Source of the DNA: Chloroflexota bacterium
GTDB taxonomy: Bacteria > Chloroflexota > Anaerolineae > 4572-78 > J111
Direction of reading: 5' to 3'
Length of the DNA stretch: 43,849 bases
Assembly: GCA_016860845.1 (NCBI GenBank)
Contig: BOKF01000066.1
Span: forward strand, 1 to 43,849
Position numbers and translations under genes: made by a program. Numbering within the stretch: the stretch's first letter is position 1; each line of letters opens with the position of its first letter. Below are positions 7,977 through 16,981 of the stretch, piece after piece. Below the pieces are notes generated by a model. It ran no database searches. It saw only the letters and a list, made by a program, of their open reading frames with translations, and was not told where the DNA came from.

Positions 7977-10900
7977 GAATTTTCCTCCAGCCAGCCCTTA
8001 ATAATAGTATCATCGCAGCCGGGCAGCACTGCTTCCAGTCGGGTTTGCAGCGTTTCCGGCAGGTCGGTGCGCGGGTCGCTGGCATAAATAAAGGGGGCGT
8101 GGGCTGCCCCGGCCATCTTTTTGCCGCTGAAAGGATTGGTCGAAACCTCCTGTTGGTGCTTGGCGGCAATGGCCTCGCGCCGCTGCCAGACCTTTTCGGA
8201 GCGGTTGTACTCAAGCTGAATATCGCTGCCGTAGGCTTTGACCAACTCGTAAATGTGAGTCACTTTGTTGCGTTTTTGGATCAGGGCCAGGGCCAGCCGG
8301 CGGCGCTCCGCGTCGCTCAGGTCGGGTAGGTGGCCATTGGTGGCGATATGCTGCAAATCGGGTGGGGCGACCTCGGCCAGCAGCGCCCGCAAGTTGCTGT
8401 CCAGCATGCCGTCGCCATTGAGCGGGGCGTCATCGCCGAAGTCTAGCGGCAGGTGGTGGCCGGTGAGCAGGGTCAGCAGGCGGTAGCAGTCGTTGCTCCA
8501 GGTGCGCCGGGCGCGGATGGCTCGGCCAATGAGCTGCTGCCAGGCGGTCACGCTACGGGTGGCGGTGGCGTCAATCAACAGGTTGGGCTTGATAACGTTC
8601 CAGCCGGTGCGCGCCCAGTTGGAAACGATCACAAAGTTCACCGGCAGTTCGTCGGCGTCCACAATGCGGGCGGTCAAATCGTACATCAACTGCTTGCGGT
8701 GGCTGCTGCCGGGCATCGGCACCACAAAGAATTTTTGCCGCGCCCCGCTGACCTGCTCCAGCTCGGCCACCTTTGCCTGCCGGAAGGCTCGCGCCAGCAG
8801 GGCGTAATCGAAAAAGGTTTGCTCCAGCGTTTGCAGGTTCACATTGCGCGGGTTCAAGCGGGCCAGCAGCCGCTGCTCAATCTCCTCGGCCAGATTGAGT
8901 TGCTTTACCCGACGGCGCAGCGGTCTGAGGATGCGGCGGTTGAAGTCGCCGGGGCGGGCGGCGTGGATCTCTTTCAGCCCCGGCATATAGGCGCCAATGA
9001 GGTCCTCGAAGCTGGCGTGCAGGTGGTGAATCGAGTCGGCCGGCAGTTCCAACCCTTGCAGGACCAGCCCAAAAATGGCTTCGCTGGCGTTACCGTGCAG
9101 TAATTTGGCCTCAATGTAGGCGGCGATGCGTTCGGTCAGGGGGTCGGCTTCATTGTAAGTGAGATACATCTCGCTGGACAGCGCGGCCAGCACGGTGAAG
9201 CGGGGGTCGCCCAGCAGTTGGGCAAACAGCCCGCCCACGCCCTGGTAGCCGGGTGTCGCCACGCCTGCTTGCCAACGGATGCGCCGCCCGGTATCGAAGA
9301 CAATTTTGCCGCTGAGAGGACGTACCCGTCTTTCGGCCTCGACAACGGTCTTGATTGTTTCCACCCGGCCCTCGCCCAAACGCAAGTACCAGTCGCTCAG
9401 GCCATCGTACAAACCAGCAATGGTAGTGGCCAGCAAATCTTTGGCCGCTTCGGTGCGGACGGAAGCGCGGGTGTTTTCCGGTAGGCGCCGGAGGGCGTCG
9501 GCGTCGAGGGTGTGGGTGAAGCCGACGGCTCGCAGCCGGGCCAGGGTTTTGGGCAGATAGACCAGGCTCAGCAGTTCCTGCCGGATGTCGTTCAGGGCGG
9601 TCCGCAGAGTATCGAATTGGGCGGCATCGGCTCCGGTTTGGGCCACCAATTCGGCGTCGCTCCAGCCGCGGGCGATTTGCACAAGGGAGACCAGCCGGGC
9701 CTCGCTGACAGCCAATGAGTCGACGGGGCCGACGACCCATTCGGCAAAGCGTTTGTCCAGCGCCGCTGGCCAATCTTTGCTGCCCCGGTACATACCCAGC
9801 ACCTCATGGCCCAACGTGCGGTGCTGTTCCGGGGACAGTTCGGCAAAAAGGCGGCGTAGGGTGCCCGGGCCAAGCAGGGTGAAGTAGTCGCGCAGGTGGC
9901 CCTTGTAGGTATCCAGCAGTTCGCGGATACGCCGTTCGCGGGTGGAGTAACTAAAGGGCAGGCCAAACTCGGCAAAGGGGGCCACAAAACCCGCGGCCAC
10001 CAGTTCATCCAGGGGGATGCGGTAATCCATGCTCATACCCAGGGCTTCAAAGCGGCGGCGATAGGCTTCGGCGGTGCCGGAAAAGCCGACCAGCCCGTGC
10101 AGGCTGCCGTCGCGCAGCCAGGCCGTCAGCAAGCCGGTCACCTGGGTAGAGACGCTGTGCATGTCTTCGACCACTTTGTGGATTTCATCCAGGATCACGT
10201 ATTTTATGTTAGCCCCCTGCAAGAACATCTCGATAGAGGCGGCATCGAAGCCGCCCCGGCCGGTGGGCGAGCCAAATTGGGCCAGGGCGGTGTAGGTGGC
10301 CAGCACAACCGCCGGGCGCTCGCCGGTGCGGCGCACGTGGCGGTATAACTGCATCGGCGAACCGGCAAAGACGATTTCTGGGGTCAGCCGCAGCCCGATG
10401 GGCAGGTAACACAGCTCGCCGGTCCACTGCTGCAGGTAGTTGCTGGTGGGCATCAGCACCAGGATGGACTGCCCAGGCTGCAGTGCCCGCAGCCAATCTT
10501 GAATACAGAGCATGCCGATGAGGGTTTTACCGCTGCCGGTTGGGGCTTCGATAACCTGGCCCTGGTAGCCGCCGTGCTGAAAGACGCTGAAAGCGGTCCG
10601 TTGGTAAGGGCGCGGGTAGGGGGAGTGAATCAAGTCGCCGGTGCGCCACTGGCTGGTTTCGGCGGCGGTGGTGGCCAGCACGGTGCGGACGGCCTCCACA
10701 AAGAGGCGGGCCGTGGCCGGGTCGGCCAGGCCGGTGAAGGGTTCAAACAACTCCCGGAAGGCCCTGGCTTTGCTGTCCACATCGGTTAGCCCGGCAAAAC
10801 CGGCGGCGGCCAGGCGGGGGTAAAGATCGTCGCCGGTCAGGGCGCGCAGGCTGAGCGAATTCCAATTTAGCTCCACATAGGGCTGCTGGGTGCGGGTGTA

Positions 10901-11401
10901 GGCCCCGTCGCGCTGAACCACGTGCAGCGTTCCCTCCAGCGTCTGCAGGTGATGCTGCACTTCTGTTTTGCCGACCTGTCCCAGCATATCCAGATGACCG
11001 ACCCGCCCGACCAAATCGGTCACGGATAACGGGTCGCTGTTTTCATTGAGGACGCGCACCAGCAAATCGCGCAGGAAAGCGTCGCGTTCGGTGTGAGGCA
11101 GCACCATCGCCAGGGGGATGGCGTCGCGGTCGGTCCGGTGCATGTGGGTCAGCGCCCGGTGCAGCGCCATCAAGTTATGCAGGGTGCTCTGGGCCAGGGC
11201 ATCATTGGCGCTGGACAGACTGGTATTGAGAATATGCAGCGTGCGTCCGTGGTAAGCGGCCAGGTGATAAAAAGCGCGGCGCACCGCCTCGATATTTTGT
11301 TGTTCGGCGGCGGCCTGAAAGCGGCTGAGCTGCTGTTCGATGAGACCCTGGGCCTGCCAGTAGCCTGGCCGGGTTGGGTGTGGGATGGTGGAGTCACTCA
11401 T
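7964..11401 (-). CDS. Large SF2 (DEAD/DEAH-type) helicase
   Basis: This 1145-residue protein has an N-terminal region of about 250 residues with a winged-helix-like segment near 120-165. The helicase core follows: Walker A APTGSGKT (286-293), DEIH box (405-408), motif III SGT (441-443) and motif VI QLIGRAIRARR (956-966). A long insertion of about 400 residues separates the RecA-like halves. This combination suggests an ATP-dependent DNA or RNA translocase similar to restriction- or defence-associated SF2 enzymes. No nuclease or methylase domain is visible. The start overlaps the stop of the upstream receiver gene by eight bases (ATGAGTGA). The last codons and stop fall in a substrate-binding-protein remnant, so the C-terminus may be trimmed or altered. 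Confidence 0.85.
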   Translation of the reverse strand: MSDSTIPHPTRPGYWQAQGLIEQQLSRFQAAAEQQNIEAVRRAFYHLAAYHGRTLHILNTSLSSANDALAQSTLHNLMALHRALTHMHRTDRDAIPLAMVLPHTERDAFLRDLLVRVLNENSDPLSVTDLVGRVGHLDMLGQVGKTEVQHHLQTLEGTLHVVQRDGAYTRTQQPYVELNWNSLSLRALTGDDLYPRLAAAGFAGLTDVDSKARAFRELFEPFTGLADPATARLFVEAVRTVLATTAAETSQWRTGDLIHSPYPRPYQRTAFSVFQHGGYQGQVIEAPTGSGKTLIGMLCIQDWLRALQPGQSILVLMPTSNYLQQWTGELCYLPIGLRLTPEIVFAGSPMQLYRHVRRTGERPAVVLATYTALAQFGSPTGRGGFDAASIEMFLQGANIKYVILDEIHKVVEDMHSVSTQVTGLLTAWLRDGSLHGLVGFSGTAEAYRRRFEALGMSMDYRIPLDELVAAGFVAPFAEFGLPFSYSTRERRIRELLDTYKGHLRDYFTLLGPGTLRRLFAELSPEQHRTLGHEVLGMYRGSKDWPAALDKRFAEWVVGPVDSLAVSEARLVSLVQIARGWSDAELVAQTGADAAQFDTLRTALNDIRQELLSLVYLPKTLARLRAVGFTHTLDADALRRLPENTRASVRTEAAKDLLATTIAGLYDGLSDWYLRLGEGRVETIKTVVEAERRVRPLSGKIVFDTGRRIRWQAGVATPGYQGVGGLFAQLLGDPRFTVLAALSSEMYLTYNEADPLTERIAAYIEAKLLHGNASEAIFGLVLQGLELPADSIHHLHASFEDLIGAYMPGLKEIHAARPGDFNRRILRPLRRRVKQLNLAEEIEQRLLARLNPRNVNLQTLEQTFFDYALLARAFRQAKVAELEQVSGARQKFFVVPMPGSSHRKQLMYDLTARIVDADELPVNFVIVSNWARTGWNVIKPNLLIDATATRSVTAWQQLIGRAIRARRTWSNDCYRLLTLLTGHHLPLDFGDDAPLNGDGMLDSNLRALLAEVAPPDLQHIATNGHLPDLSDAERRRLALALIQKRNKVTHIYELVKAYGSDIQLEYNRSEKVWQRREAIAAKHQQEVSTNPFSGKKMAGAAHAPFIYASDPRTDLPETLQTRLEAVLPGCDDTIIKGWLEENSLPG

Positions 11402-11810
11402 CTACGGCCTCCCGGTCAATCCGGTTTTCCGGCGCGGCCCGCCCGGTGCGGATGAGGTTGACCCGGATACGTTCCAGCAGCACCAGCGGGGAGAAGGGCT
11501 TGGTCAGGTAGTCGTCGGCCCCGGCCTCGAAGCCGGCGGCGATGTCGCGGTTGCTACCCAACATGGAGAGCAAAATCACCAGCGGCGGGCCTTCGACTTG
11601 AGCTTTGAGGCGGCGGGTCAGAGTCAGGCCGTCCATACCGGGCAGACGCACCCGGCTGATGACCACATCCGGTTGTTCGGCCTGGGCTAGGGGGACTGCC
11701 TCATCGCCATTGGCCGCCGGGATAACCTTGTAGCCGGCTTTTCTCAGGCGAATATCCAATAGGCGGCGCACGTCGGCGTCGCTGTCTACGGTTAGAATTT
11801 TGGTAGTCAT
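11394..11810 (-). CDS. Degenerate response-regulator receiver protein (phospho-Asp replaced by Arg)
   Basis: This 138-residue protein is a single receiver domain with the usual fold signature: VDSDADVRRLL at the start, VRLPGMDG at 54-61 and DDYLTKPFSP near 99-107, with conserved K104. The phospho-acceptor position, normally Asp in the PDVVLLDV-type strand, is Arg53 (PDVVISRVRLPG). The first acidic pair is D9-S10 instead of two acids. It should therefore not be phosphorylated in the standard way. No output domain is present; the protein ends in an acidic tail. Its stop overlaps the helicase start by eight bases, and the GH63 gene ends 33 bases upstream. It may act as a constitutive protein-interaction module for the helicase (inference). 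Confidence 0.82.
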   Translation of the reverse strand: MTTKILTVDSDADVRRLLDIRLRKAGYKVIPAANGDEAVPLAQAEQPDVVISRVRLPGMDGLTLTRRLKAQVEGPPLVILLSMLGSNRDIAAGFEAGADDYLTKPFSPLVLLERIRVNLIRTGRAAPENRIDREAVDE

Positions 11811-11843
11811 CCGGTGTCCTTTCCTGAAAAGCTATTGTTGGAA

Positions 11844-14579
11844 TTAGTCATGATATACAGCAGCGGCGGCGACTTTACCACCACCCTCAAGAAGCTGCTC
11901 GGCGGTCAGGGAGCCAAAAAGCTGGATCAGCCGGGCCACCACCCCGGTCCAGCCGGTTTGGTGGCTGGCCCCCAGGCCGGCCCCGTTGTCGCCGTGGAAA
12001 TATTCGTAAAATAGGATGTAATCGCGCCAGTGGGGGTCTTCTTGAAACTTGGCCGACCCACCATAAACGGGGCGTTGGCCCTGCTCATTGCGTAAGAAGA
12101 TGCGGGCCAGGCGGTTAGAAATCTCCTGGGCCACCTCAAACAGGGTCATCTGCTGGCCGGAACCGGTGGGACACTCCACCGTAAATTCGTCGCCGTAGAA
12201 GGCGTACAGATTGAGCAAGGCTCGTACCAGCAAAATATTGACCGGCATCCAGATGGGGCCGCGCCAGTTGGAGTTGCCGCCAAACATGCCGGTGTTTGAC
12301 TCAGCCGGCAGATAATCCACCCGGTATTCCTGCCCGTCTACCTTGAAGATGAAGGGATGCTCCAGGTGATAACGCGAGAGGGCGCGGATGCCGTAGGGAC
12401 TGAGGAACTCATTTTCATCGAGCATGTAGGCCAGCACCCGGCGCAGTTTGTCCCGGTTAAGGATAGACAGCAGGCGGCGGTCGGCATAGCCCGGCTCCAG
12501 CACATCGTGAATGTTGGCGACCAGGTCCGGCCGAAATCTACAGAACCAGCGAACCCTGGTTTTAAACAGGTCCAATTTCTGAAAGGTTTCGGGGTCAATC
12601 ACCGTCGAGGCGCACAAGGGCAGCAGTCCGACCATCGAGCGCACCTTCAAACGGGTGGTGCGGCCATCGGGCAGGCACAGCAGGTCGTAAAAGAAGCCGT
12701 CTTGTTCGTCCCACATTTCATCGTAATTGTCACCCTCACGGTCCATGGCGGCGGCAATCCACAGGAAGTGTTCAAAGAATTTGACCGCCATATCATCGTA
12801 GGCCGGATCGTGAGCGGCCAGTTCCAGGGCGATGTTCAACATATTCTGGGCGAAAAAGGCCATCCAGGCGGTGCCGTCGGCCTGTTCCAGGCAGCCGCCG
12901 GTGGGCAGTGGGGCGCTGCGATCAAACACGCCGATGTTGTCCAGGCCCAGAAAGCCGCCTTCAAAGACGTTGCGCCCGCTGGGGTCTTTACGATTGACCC
13001 ACCAGGTGAAATTGAGTAGCAGTTTTTGGAAGGCGTGTTCTAAAAACTCGACATCCCCCTGACCGTACAACATTTCCTCCACGTTGTAGGTAAAAATGGT
13101 GGCCCAGGCGTGGACCGGCGGGTTGACATCACTGAAGTTCCATTCGTAAGCAGGGATTTGGCCGTTGGGGTGCAGGTAATTTTCGCGCAGCATCAGGTCA
13201 AGCTGTTGCTTGGCAAAGTCGGGGTCCACCATCAACAAGGCGATGGTGTGAAAGGCCAAATCCCAGGCGGCGTACCAGGGATATTCCCACTTGTCGGGCA
13301 TCGAGATGATGTCGGCGTTGACCATGTGATACCACTGGCTGTTGCGGGGCAGATAACGCTGGCGCGTGTTCAGACGGCCCGCGCCGCGCTCGTCCAGCCA
13401 GCGGTCAACATCGTAGTAGTAAAACTGTTTGGTCCAGAGCATCCCGGCCATGGCCTGGCGCAGCACCAGGCAGGCATCCTGGCTGAGCGTATTGGGAGTG
13501 ATATAATTGTAAAATTCGTCGGCTTCGGCCAGGCGCTGCTTTATAATGTCGGCGAAGTGTTGGCCGAAAGCGCCGCTGCGACCATAGGTTTTGAGGTTGG
13601 CCGGTGAATTAGCGGTTAAACGCAGCCGGAGGAGCCTGGTTTCGCCGGCGCCGATGGTAATGTGATAATGGGCCGCTGCCTTGGTGCCGGTTAGGGTGGG
13701 GTTTACCGCGCCAGTTTGGCCGTGGACAATATAATTATGGATACCGTCTTTTACATAAGGCGTGGCGTTGGGAATGCCGGAAATACACTCGGTGTTAGTC
13801 TCGTTTTCGGTAAAAAGCAGAGGCGGCGCAGCTTCACCGTACAGGTAATAGACGCCCAATTCGGCGTGGCTGGCCTCGATCACACTCACCCTGGCCGGGC
13901 CGTTGATTTGCTTTAAGACCGGTTTGGGCGGCGCATCTACAACCCACGACCAGGTATTGCGAAACCAGAGGGTCGGCAGGACGTGCAGGCCGGCGGCTTC
14001 CGGGCCACGATTGGCAACGCTGATTTGAATTAACAAGTCGTCGGGCGATTCTTTGGCATATTCTACAAAAACGTCAAAGTAGCGGTCCTGATCAAAAATG
14101 CCGATGTCAATCAGCTCGTACTCAAATTCATCGCGAGTGCGGGTGGAATTTACCCGAACCAGTTCATCATAGGGATAAGCGGCCTGAGGATATTTGTAGA
14201 GGTATTTCATATAACTATGGGTGGGGGTGCTGTCAAGATAAAAATAATATTCCTTGACATCCTCGCCGTGATTCGCCTCGCTGTTGGTCAGGCCGAATAA
14301 TCGCTCTTTGAGAATAGGGTCTTGACCATTCCAGAGGGCCAGGGCAAAACAGAGGAACTGCCGGTCATTGCTCAGCCCGGCCAACCCATCTTCGCCCCAG
14401 TGATAGGCCCGCGAACGGGCATGGTCGTGGGTAAAGTAGCCCCAGGCGTCGCCCGAATGGCTGTAATCTTCGCGCACCGTGCCCCACTGGCGTTCACTGA
14501 GGTACGGCCCCCATTTTTTCCAGGGAACTTTTTGTTTACGGGCAGCTTGTAGTCGTAGCGTTTCTGAAGTCATCCCCAT
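11844..14579 (-). CDS. GH63-family glucosidase
   Basis: This 911-residue protein has the layout of bacterial GH63 enzymes of the alpha-glucosidase type. The N-terminal beta-sandwich domain starts with WGPYLSERQWGTVREDYS. A C-terminal (alpha/alpha)6 barrel contains AWDLAF (D440, candidate general acid), NSNWRGPIW and the C-terminal FYEYFHGDNGAG segment carrying the candidate catalytic Glu. GH63 enzymes cleave alpha-glucosidic bonds in oligosaccharides such as mannosylglycerate- or glucose-containing substrates. No signal peptide is present, so it is probably cytoplasmic. It lies 33 bases upstream of the receiver gene on the same strand and may be co-transcribed with receiver and helicase. There is no obvious functional link between them. 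Confidence 0.87.
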   Translation of the reverse strand: MGMTSETLRLQAARKQKVPWKKWGPYLSERQWGTVREDYSHSGDAWGYFTHDHARSRAYHWGEDGLAGLSNDRQFLCFALALWNGQDPILKERLFGLTNSEANHGEDVKEYYFYLDSTPTHSYMKYLYKYPQAAYPYDELVRVNSTRTRDEFEYELIDIGIFDQDRYFDVFVEYAKESPDDLLIQISVANRGPEAAGLHVLPTLWFRNTWSWVVDAPPKPVLKQINGPARVSVIEASHAELGVYYLYGEAAPPLLFTENETNTECISGIPNATPYVKDGIHNYIVHGQTGAVNPTLTGTKAAAHYHITIGAGETRLLRLRLTANSPANLKTYGRSGAFGQHFADIIKQRLAEADEFYNYITPNTLSQDACLVLRQAMAGMLWTKQFYYYDVDRWLDERGAGRLNTRQRYLPRNSQWYHMVNADIISMPDKWEYPWYAAWDLAFHTIALLMVDPDFAKQQLDLMLRENYLHPNGQIPAYEWNFSDVNPPVHAWATIFTYNVEEMLYGQGDVEFLEHAFQKLLLNFTWWVNRKDPSGRNVFEGGFLGLDNIGVFDRSAPLPTGGCLEQADGTAWMAFFAQNMLNIALELAAHDPAYDDMAVKFFEHFLWIAAAMDREGDNYDEMWDEQDGFFYDLLCLPDGRTTRLKVRSMVGLLPLCASTVIDPETFQKLDLFKTRVRWFCRFRPDLVANIHDVLEPGYADRRLLSILNRDKLRRVLAYMLDENEFLSPYGIRALSRYHLEHPFIFKVDGQEYRVDYLPAESNTGMFGGNSNWRGPIWMPVNILLVRALLNLYAFYGDEFTVECPTGSGQQMTLFEVAQEISNRLARIFLRNEQGQRPVYGGSAKFQEDPHWRDYILFYEYFHGDNGAGLGASHQTGWTGVVARLIQLFGSLTAEQLLEGGGKVAAAAVYHD

Positions 14580-14617
14580 CTCTCCGTTGAAAAATAGCGA
14601 TAGCGCCGCCGATAAAG

Positions 14618-14650
14618 CTCATCAACCAGTTTCTATTCCTGCTTGATGAG
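14618..14650 (-). terminator. Weak hairpin between the unknown gene and the GH63 gene
   Basis: An eight-base inverted repeat, CTCATCAA (14618-14625) and TTGATGAG (14643-14650), has a 17-base loop. It lies just downstream of the gene ending at 14671 on the minus strand. No strong T-run follows, so it may attenuate transcription without terminating it. Confidence 0.3.
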
Positions 14651-14670
14651 GGTCAGTAATTTTTTCTACT

Positions 14671-15162
14671 CTAATCAAACTCATAGCTGTAGGCCGGCAT
14701 CTCACCACGGACATCAACAATTGACCACTGGAGAAACGGCCAGGCAGCCGGGGCAATGATGCGAAAGACCCAGTTCTCGGTGATGCTTTCGCCATATTCC
14801 GGCAAAAAGCGATAGGGGTCTTGCTTGATCGTGGCGGCTGTCAGCAGCACAATCTCGGCCTTGGGGTCACCGGCAAGCATATTCCGCAGCGCCGCAGTAA
14901 TCTCAGCCTCCGCGGGTTGGTCTGCCAGGCCAAAGCTTTCCGGTGTACTGCGAACCACATCAAAGGCCGAGTCATGCCCCTGGTCTGGGCTGCCGCGGCC
15001 ATTGCGGAGAAAAGCCTCCAAAGCCAGTCTCAACGCCTCGGCAAAGTTATACTTTCCGCCGGGATGACCTTCCAATGCAGCAATCCCGTCCGGGTCGGCC
15101 ACAACGCGCAGCCCTGACAGCCCGACCAAAGTAAGAACAGTGGCAATATCATCGTTTTTCAT
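14671..15162 (-). CDS. Protein of unknown function, next to the NDT-like gene
   Basis: From ATG 15162 the product is 163 residues, beginning MKNDDIATVLTLVG. This start has AGGAAAAAG upstream and lies outside the decamer repeat. A longer open frame from 15285 (204 residues) would use repeat DNA (15202-15263) as coding sequence and overlap the upstream gene by 14 bases, so it is less likely. The protein is soluble and acidic, with no signal peptide or membrane helix. A C-terminal stretch, IAPAAWPFLQWSIVDVRG, is the most conserved-looking part. I do not recognise a family. It lies in the apparent minus-strand transcription unit that continues to GH63, receiver and helicase. Confidence 0.55.
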   Translation of the reverse strand: MKNDDIATVLTLVGLSGLRVVADPDGIAALEGHPGGKYNFAEALRLALEAFLRNGRGSPDQGHDSAFDVVRSTPESFGLADQPAEAEITAALRNMLAGDPKAEIVLLTAATIKQDPYRFLPEYGESITENWVFRIIAPAAWPFLQWSIVDVRGEMPAYSYEFD

Positions 15163-15201
15163 TCTTTTTCCTGTAACAGCCCTGTTGGACTCATCAAACA
15201 T

Positions 15202-15263
15202 AACTCGCGGGAACTGAGGGGAATTCAAAGGAACTTCTCCACGAGTTCTTTTCAGTTCCTCCC
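15202..15263. repeat. Decamer repeat array A
   Basis: Copies of a degenerate decamer run in one orientation (AACTCGCGGG, AACTGAGGGG, AATTCAAAGG), then in inverted orientation (CACGAGTTCT, CAGTTCCTCC). It sits between the NDT-like gene and the unknown gene, and is the most degenerate of five such arrays in the window. Confidence 0.75.
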
Positions 15264-15271
15264 AATTTTTA

Positions 15272-16651
15272 TTACTGACCGTCATTCCCCACTGGAGGAG
15301 TGATAAAGCCCACCACTAATGAGAAAAAATCACGATAATGTTGGTCAGCCTGCAATTTTTCCAGGTGCGCCTGAACCAGAGCACGGACACGCCGGATGTT
15401 ATCGGCACGATTCAATATCCTGGTTTGCCCCAGCAATGATTTTTTTACCTGTTTGAAATCTGGCTTTTCCCTACACGGAGTAATGATTGCCTTAATGATT
15501 TCAAAGGTTTCAGCAACCTCGGCCTGTTCAGCGACAGCCAAAGCGGCGTCAGAAATCCCAACGCTCTGCAAGGTCTTACGCATGGCGTTTTCGGGCGGAT
15601 TACTATCTATGTGTGTCTCATTAAGATGTTGCTGGATGTAATCAATAGGGTCGAACGGTTCCAGATATATTTTGAGGTCTTGCCCGGTGGTTAAGGCAGA
15701 GAGTAACAGAAAACCAATTTTGGTAGCCGGGGCTACCGAAGCTACGTCTGTGGCAATGGGCATGAGCAACAGATCGGCTTCCTGCATGGTTTCAAGCTCT
15801 ATCAATAGCAGTGTGCGCATGGCCAGCGCCAGCGCAGTATTATCCGTGTTATCAAATGGAATACTCCAGGCTTCAGCAAAAGCACCTGCCGCTAAATCTT
15901 TGATTATGTGATCATCATTGCAGTATGAGTCTGCCAACAGCTTTCTTTTAGCATAAAAGGTGGTACATTGGGGTTTAGTATAAGGGCCGCCGGAGCCACC
16001 CACAAGCATCCGCAGGGGCATACGCTGCTGACGTTTATGTTTCTTGGCCAGAAAATCGCTGAATTTCAGGCTCTTTAGCGGCGCTGCCATTTGCTGTTGG
16101 GCCGCGTCACAGGCCAGTGCAGCCAATTCCTGTAGATCATCACCCCGGTGTATCCGAAAATAACAGGCCAGATGATCAACTTTGGCCAACTTCTCCAGGG
16201 CCGTCTCCATGACCATGTACATCGCTATGGCATCCGGTTCATTGAGCGAGGTTATCAGGTTGTCTTCTATGGAAATAATCACAAACTGACCGCGCAAAGC
16301 GGCGGAGGTCAAAGCCAGGCCGGTTTCGGCAATGGAGCCCAAACTACCGTTGAGGAGTTCATTATTTTCCAGACGAATGACGATCACGTCGGCCGTAGCC
16401 ATCACCTGGGCTTCGGTGACGGCAAAGCTCGGATCCCAAACCCCCTCGAGCTGGGGATCAAAGCCGGGTATCTGCCTGTCTTGAAAAACCGCCAGAAATT
16501 CATTAGCTTTGCGCCACATGGCTGAACTGTGGGTCGAGCCGAACCAGCCTACTGCATGCAAGAGACCGGTTGAGGTTTTTCGCAGACTGTCTGCCTGCTG
16601 GGGCCAGGTAACCGGGGTAATCACTAAATCTGGTTGCTTCTGTGTTTTCAC
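15272..16651 (-). CDS. Protein with two nucleoside 2-deoxyribosyltransferase-like (NDT) domains
   Basis: This 459-residue protein begins at a GTG with GGGAGG upstream. The first Rossmann-like domain (about 30-155) shows GWFGSTHSSAMWRK, FDP, and GSIAETGLAL followed by RGQFVIISIED. This pattern matches the nucleoside 2-deoxyribosyltransferase-like superfamily, where the Glu of the G-x-x-x-E motif is catalytic. A second related domain (about 210-345) has GGSGGPYTKPQ and PATKIGFLLLSALTTGQDLKIYLEP but lacks the Glu (TKIG). A helical tail follows. The classical enzymes swap bases between deoxynucleosides; many NDT-like proteins act in defence or nucleotide signalling. Here only one domain looks catalytically competent, and the substrate is unknown. 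It overlaps the unknown protein's longer frame but not its preferred start. Confidence 0.62.
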   Translation of the reverse strand: MKTQKQPDLVITPVTWPQQADSLRKTSTGLLHAVGWFGSTHSSAMWRKANEFLAVFQDRQIPGFDPQLEGVWDPSFAVTEAQVMATADVIVIRLENNELLNGSLGSIAETGLALTSAALRGQFVIISIEDNLITSLNEPDAIAMYMVMETALEKLAKVDHLACYFRIHRGDDLQELAALACDAAQQQMAAPLKSLKFSDFLAKKHKRQQRMPLRMLVGGSGGPYTKPQCTTFYAKRKLLADSYCNDDHIIKDLAAGAFAEAWSIPFDNTDNTALALAMRTLLLIELETMQEADLLLMPIATDVASVAPATKIGFLLLSALTTGQDLKIYLEPFDPIDYIQQHLNETHIDSNPPENAMRKTLQSVGISDAALAVAEQAEVAETFEIIKAIITPCREKPDFKQVKKSLLGQTRILNRADNIRRVRALVQAHLEKLQADQHYRDFFSLVVGFITPPVGNDGQ

Positions 16652-16682
16652 ACGGGAATCCTCCCAATTTTCTGAATATTGC

Positions 16683-16946
16683 TTATTTCGCCAGCCGGTT
16701 TACCAGCCAGCGCGAAATTGTGTACAGCAGTCCAGCATTGATGGCCGCGCCCACGCCCACCACCAGCAGCCCCACCGCCACCGAGCCGGAGCCGGGCAGC
16801 AGTCTGCTCAGAATAGCGCTCCACGGCAAGGTTAGCACAATGGCAAAGATGCCAGACAGGGCGTCGTCGCCGGTGAAGATGGGGATGATGCTCAACAGCA
16901 CCAATATCAGATAAACGAGGGTTAGAATAACCGGGATTTTGCGCAT
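16683..16946 (-). CDS. Small membrane protein, paralogue of the one at 4417-4683
   Basis: This 87-residue, three-helix protein (MRKIPVILTLVYLILVLLS...) has the core LLPGSGSVAVGLLVVGVGAAINAG. It is closely similar to the product at 4417-4683, so the two form a paralogous pair about 12 kb apart. AGGAG precedes the ATG. It lies 31 bases upstream of the NDT-like gene, so they are likely co-transcribed. Function unknown. Confidence 0.7.
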   Translation of the reverse strand: MRKIPVILTLVYLILVLLSIIPIFTGDDALSGIFAIVLTLPWSAILSRLLPGSGSVAVGLLVVGVGAAINAGLLYTISRWLVNRLAK

Positions 16947-16981
16947 TGTTAGTTGCTCCTTCGTAAATACCCCCTCCCCAA

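Noticed and set aside
15163..15285. N-terminal extension of the unknown protein
   Set aside because: The extension is encoded by decamer array A and overlaps the upstream gene; ATG 15162 has a ribosome-binding site.
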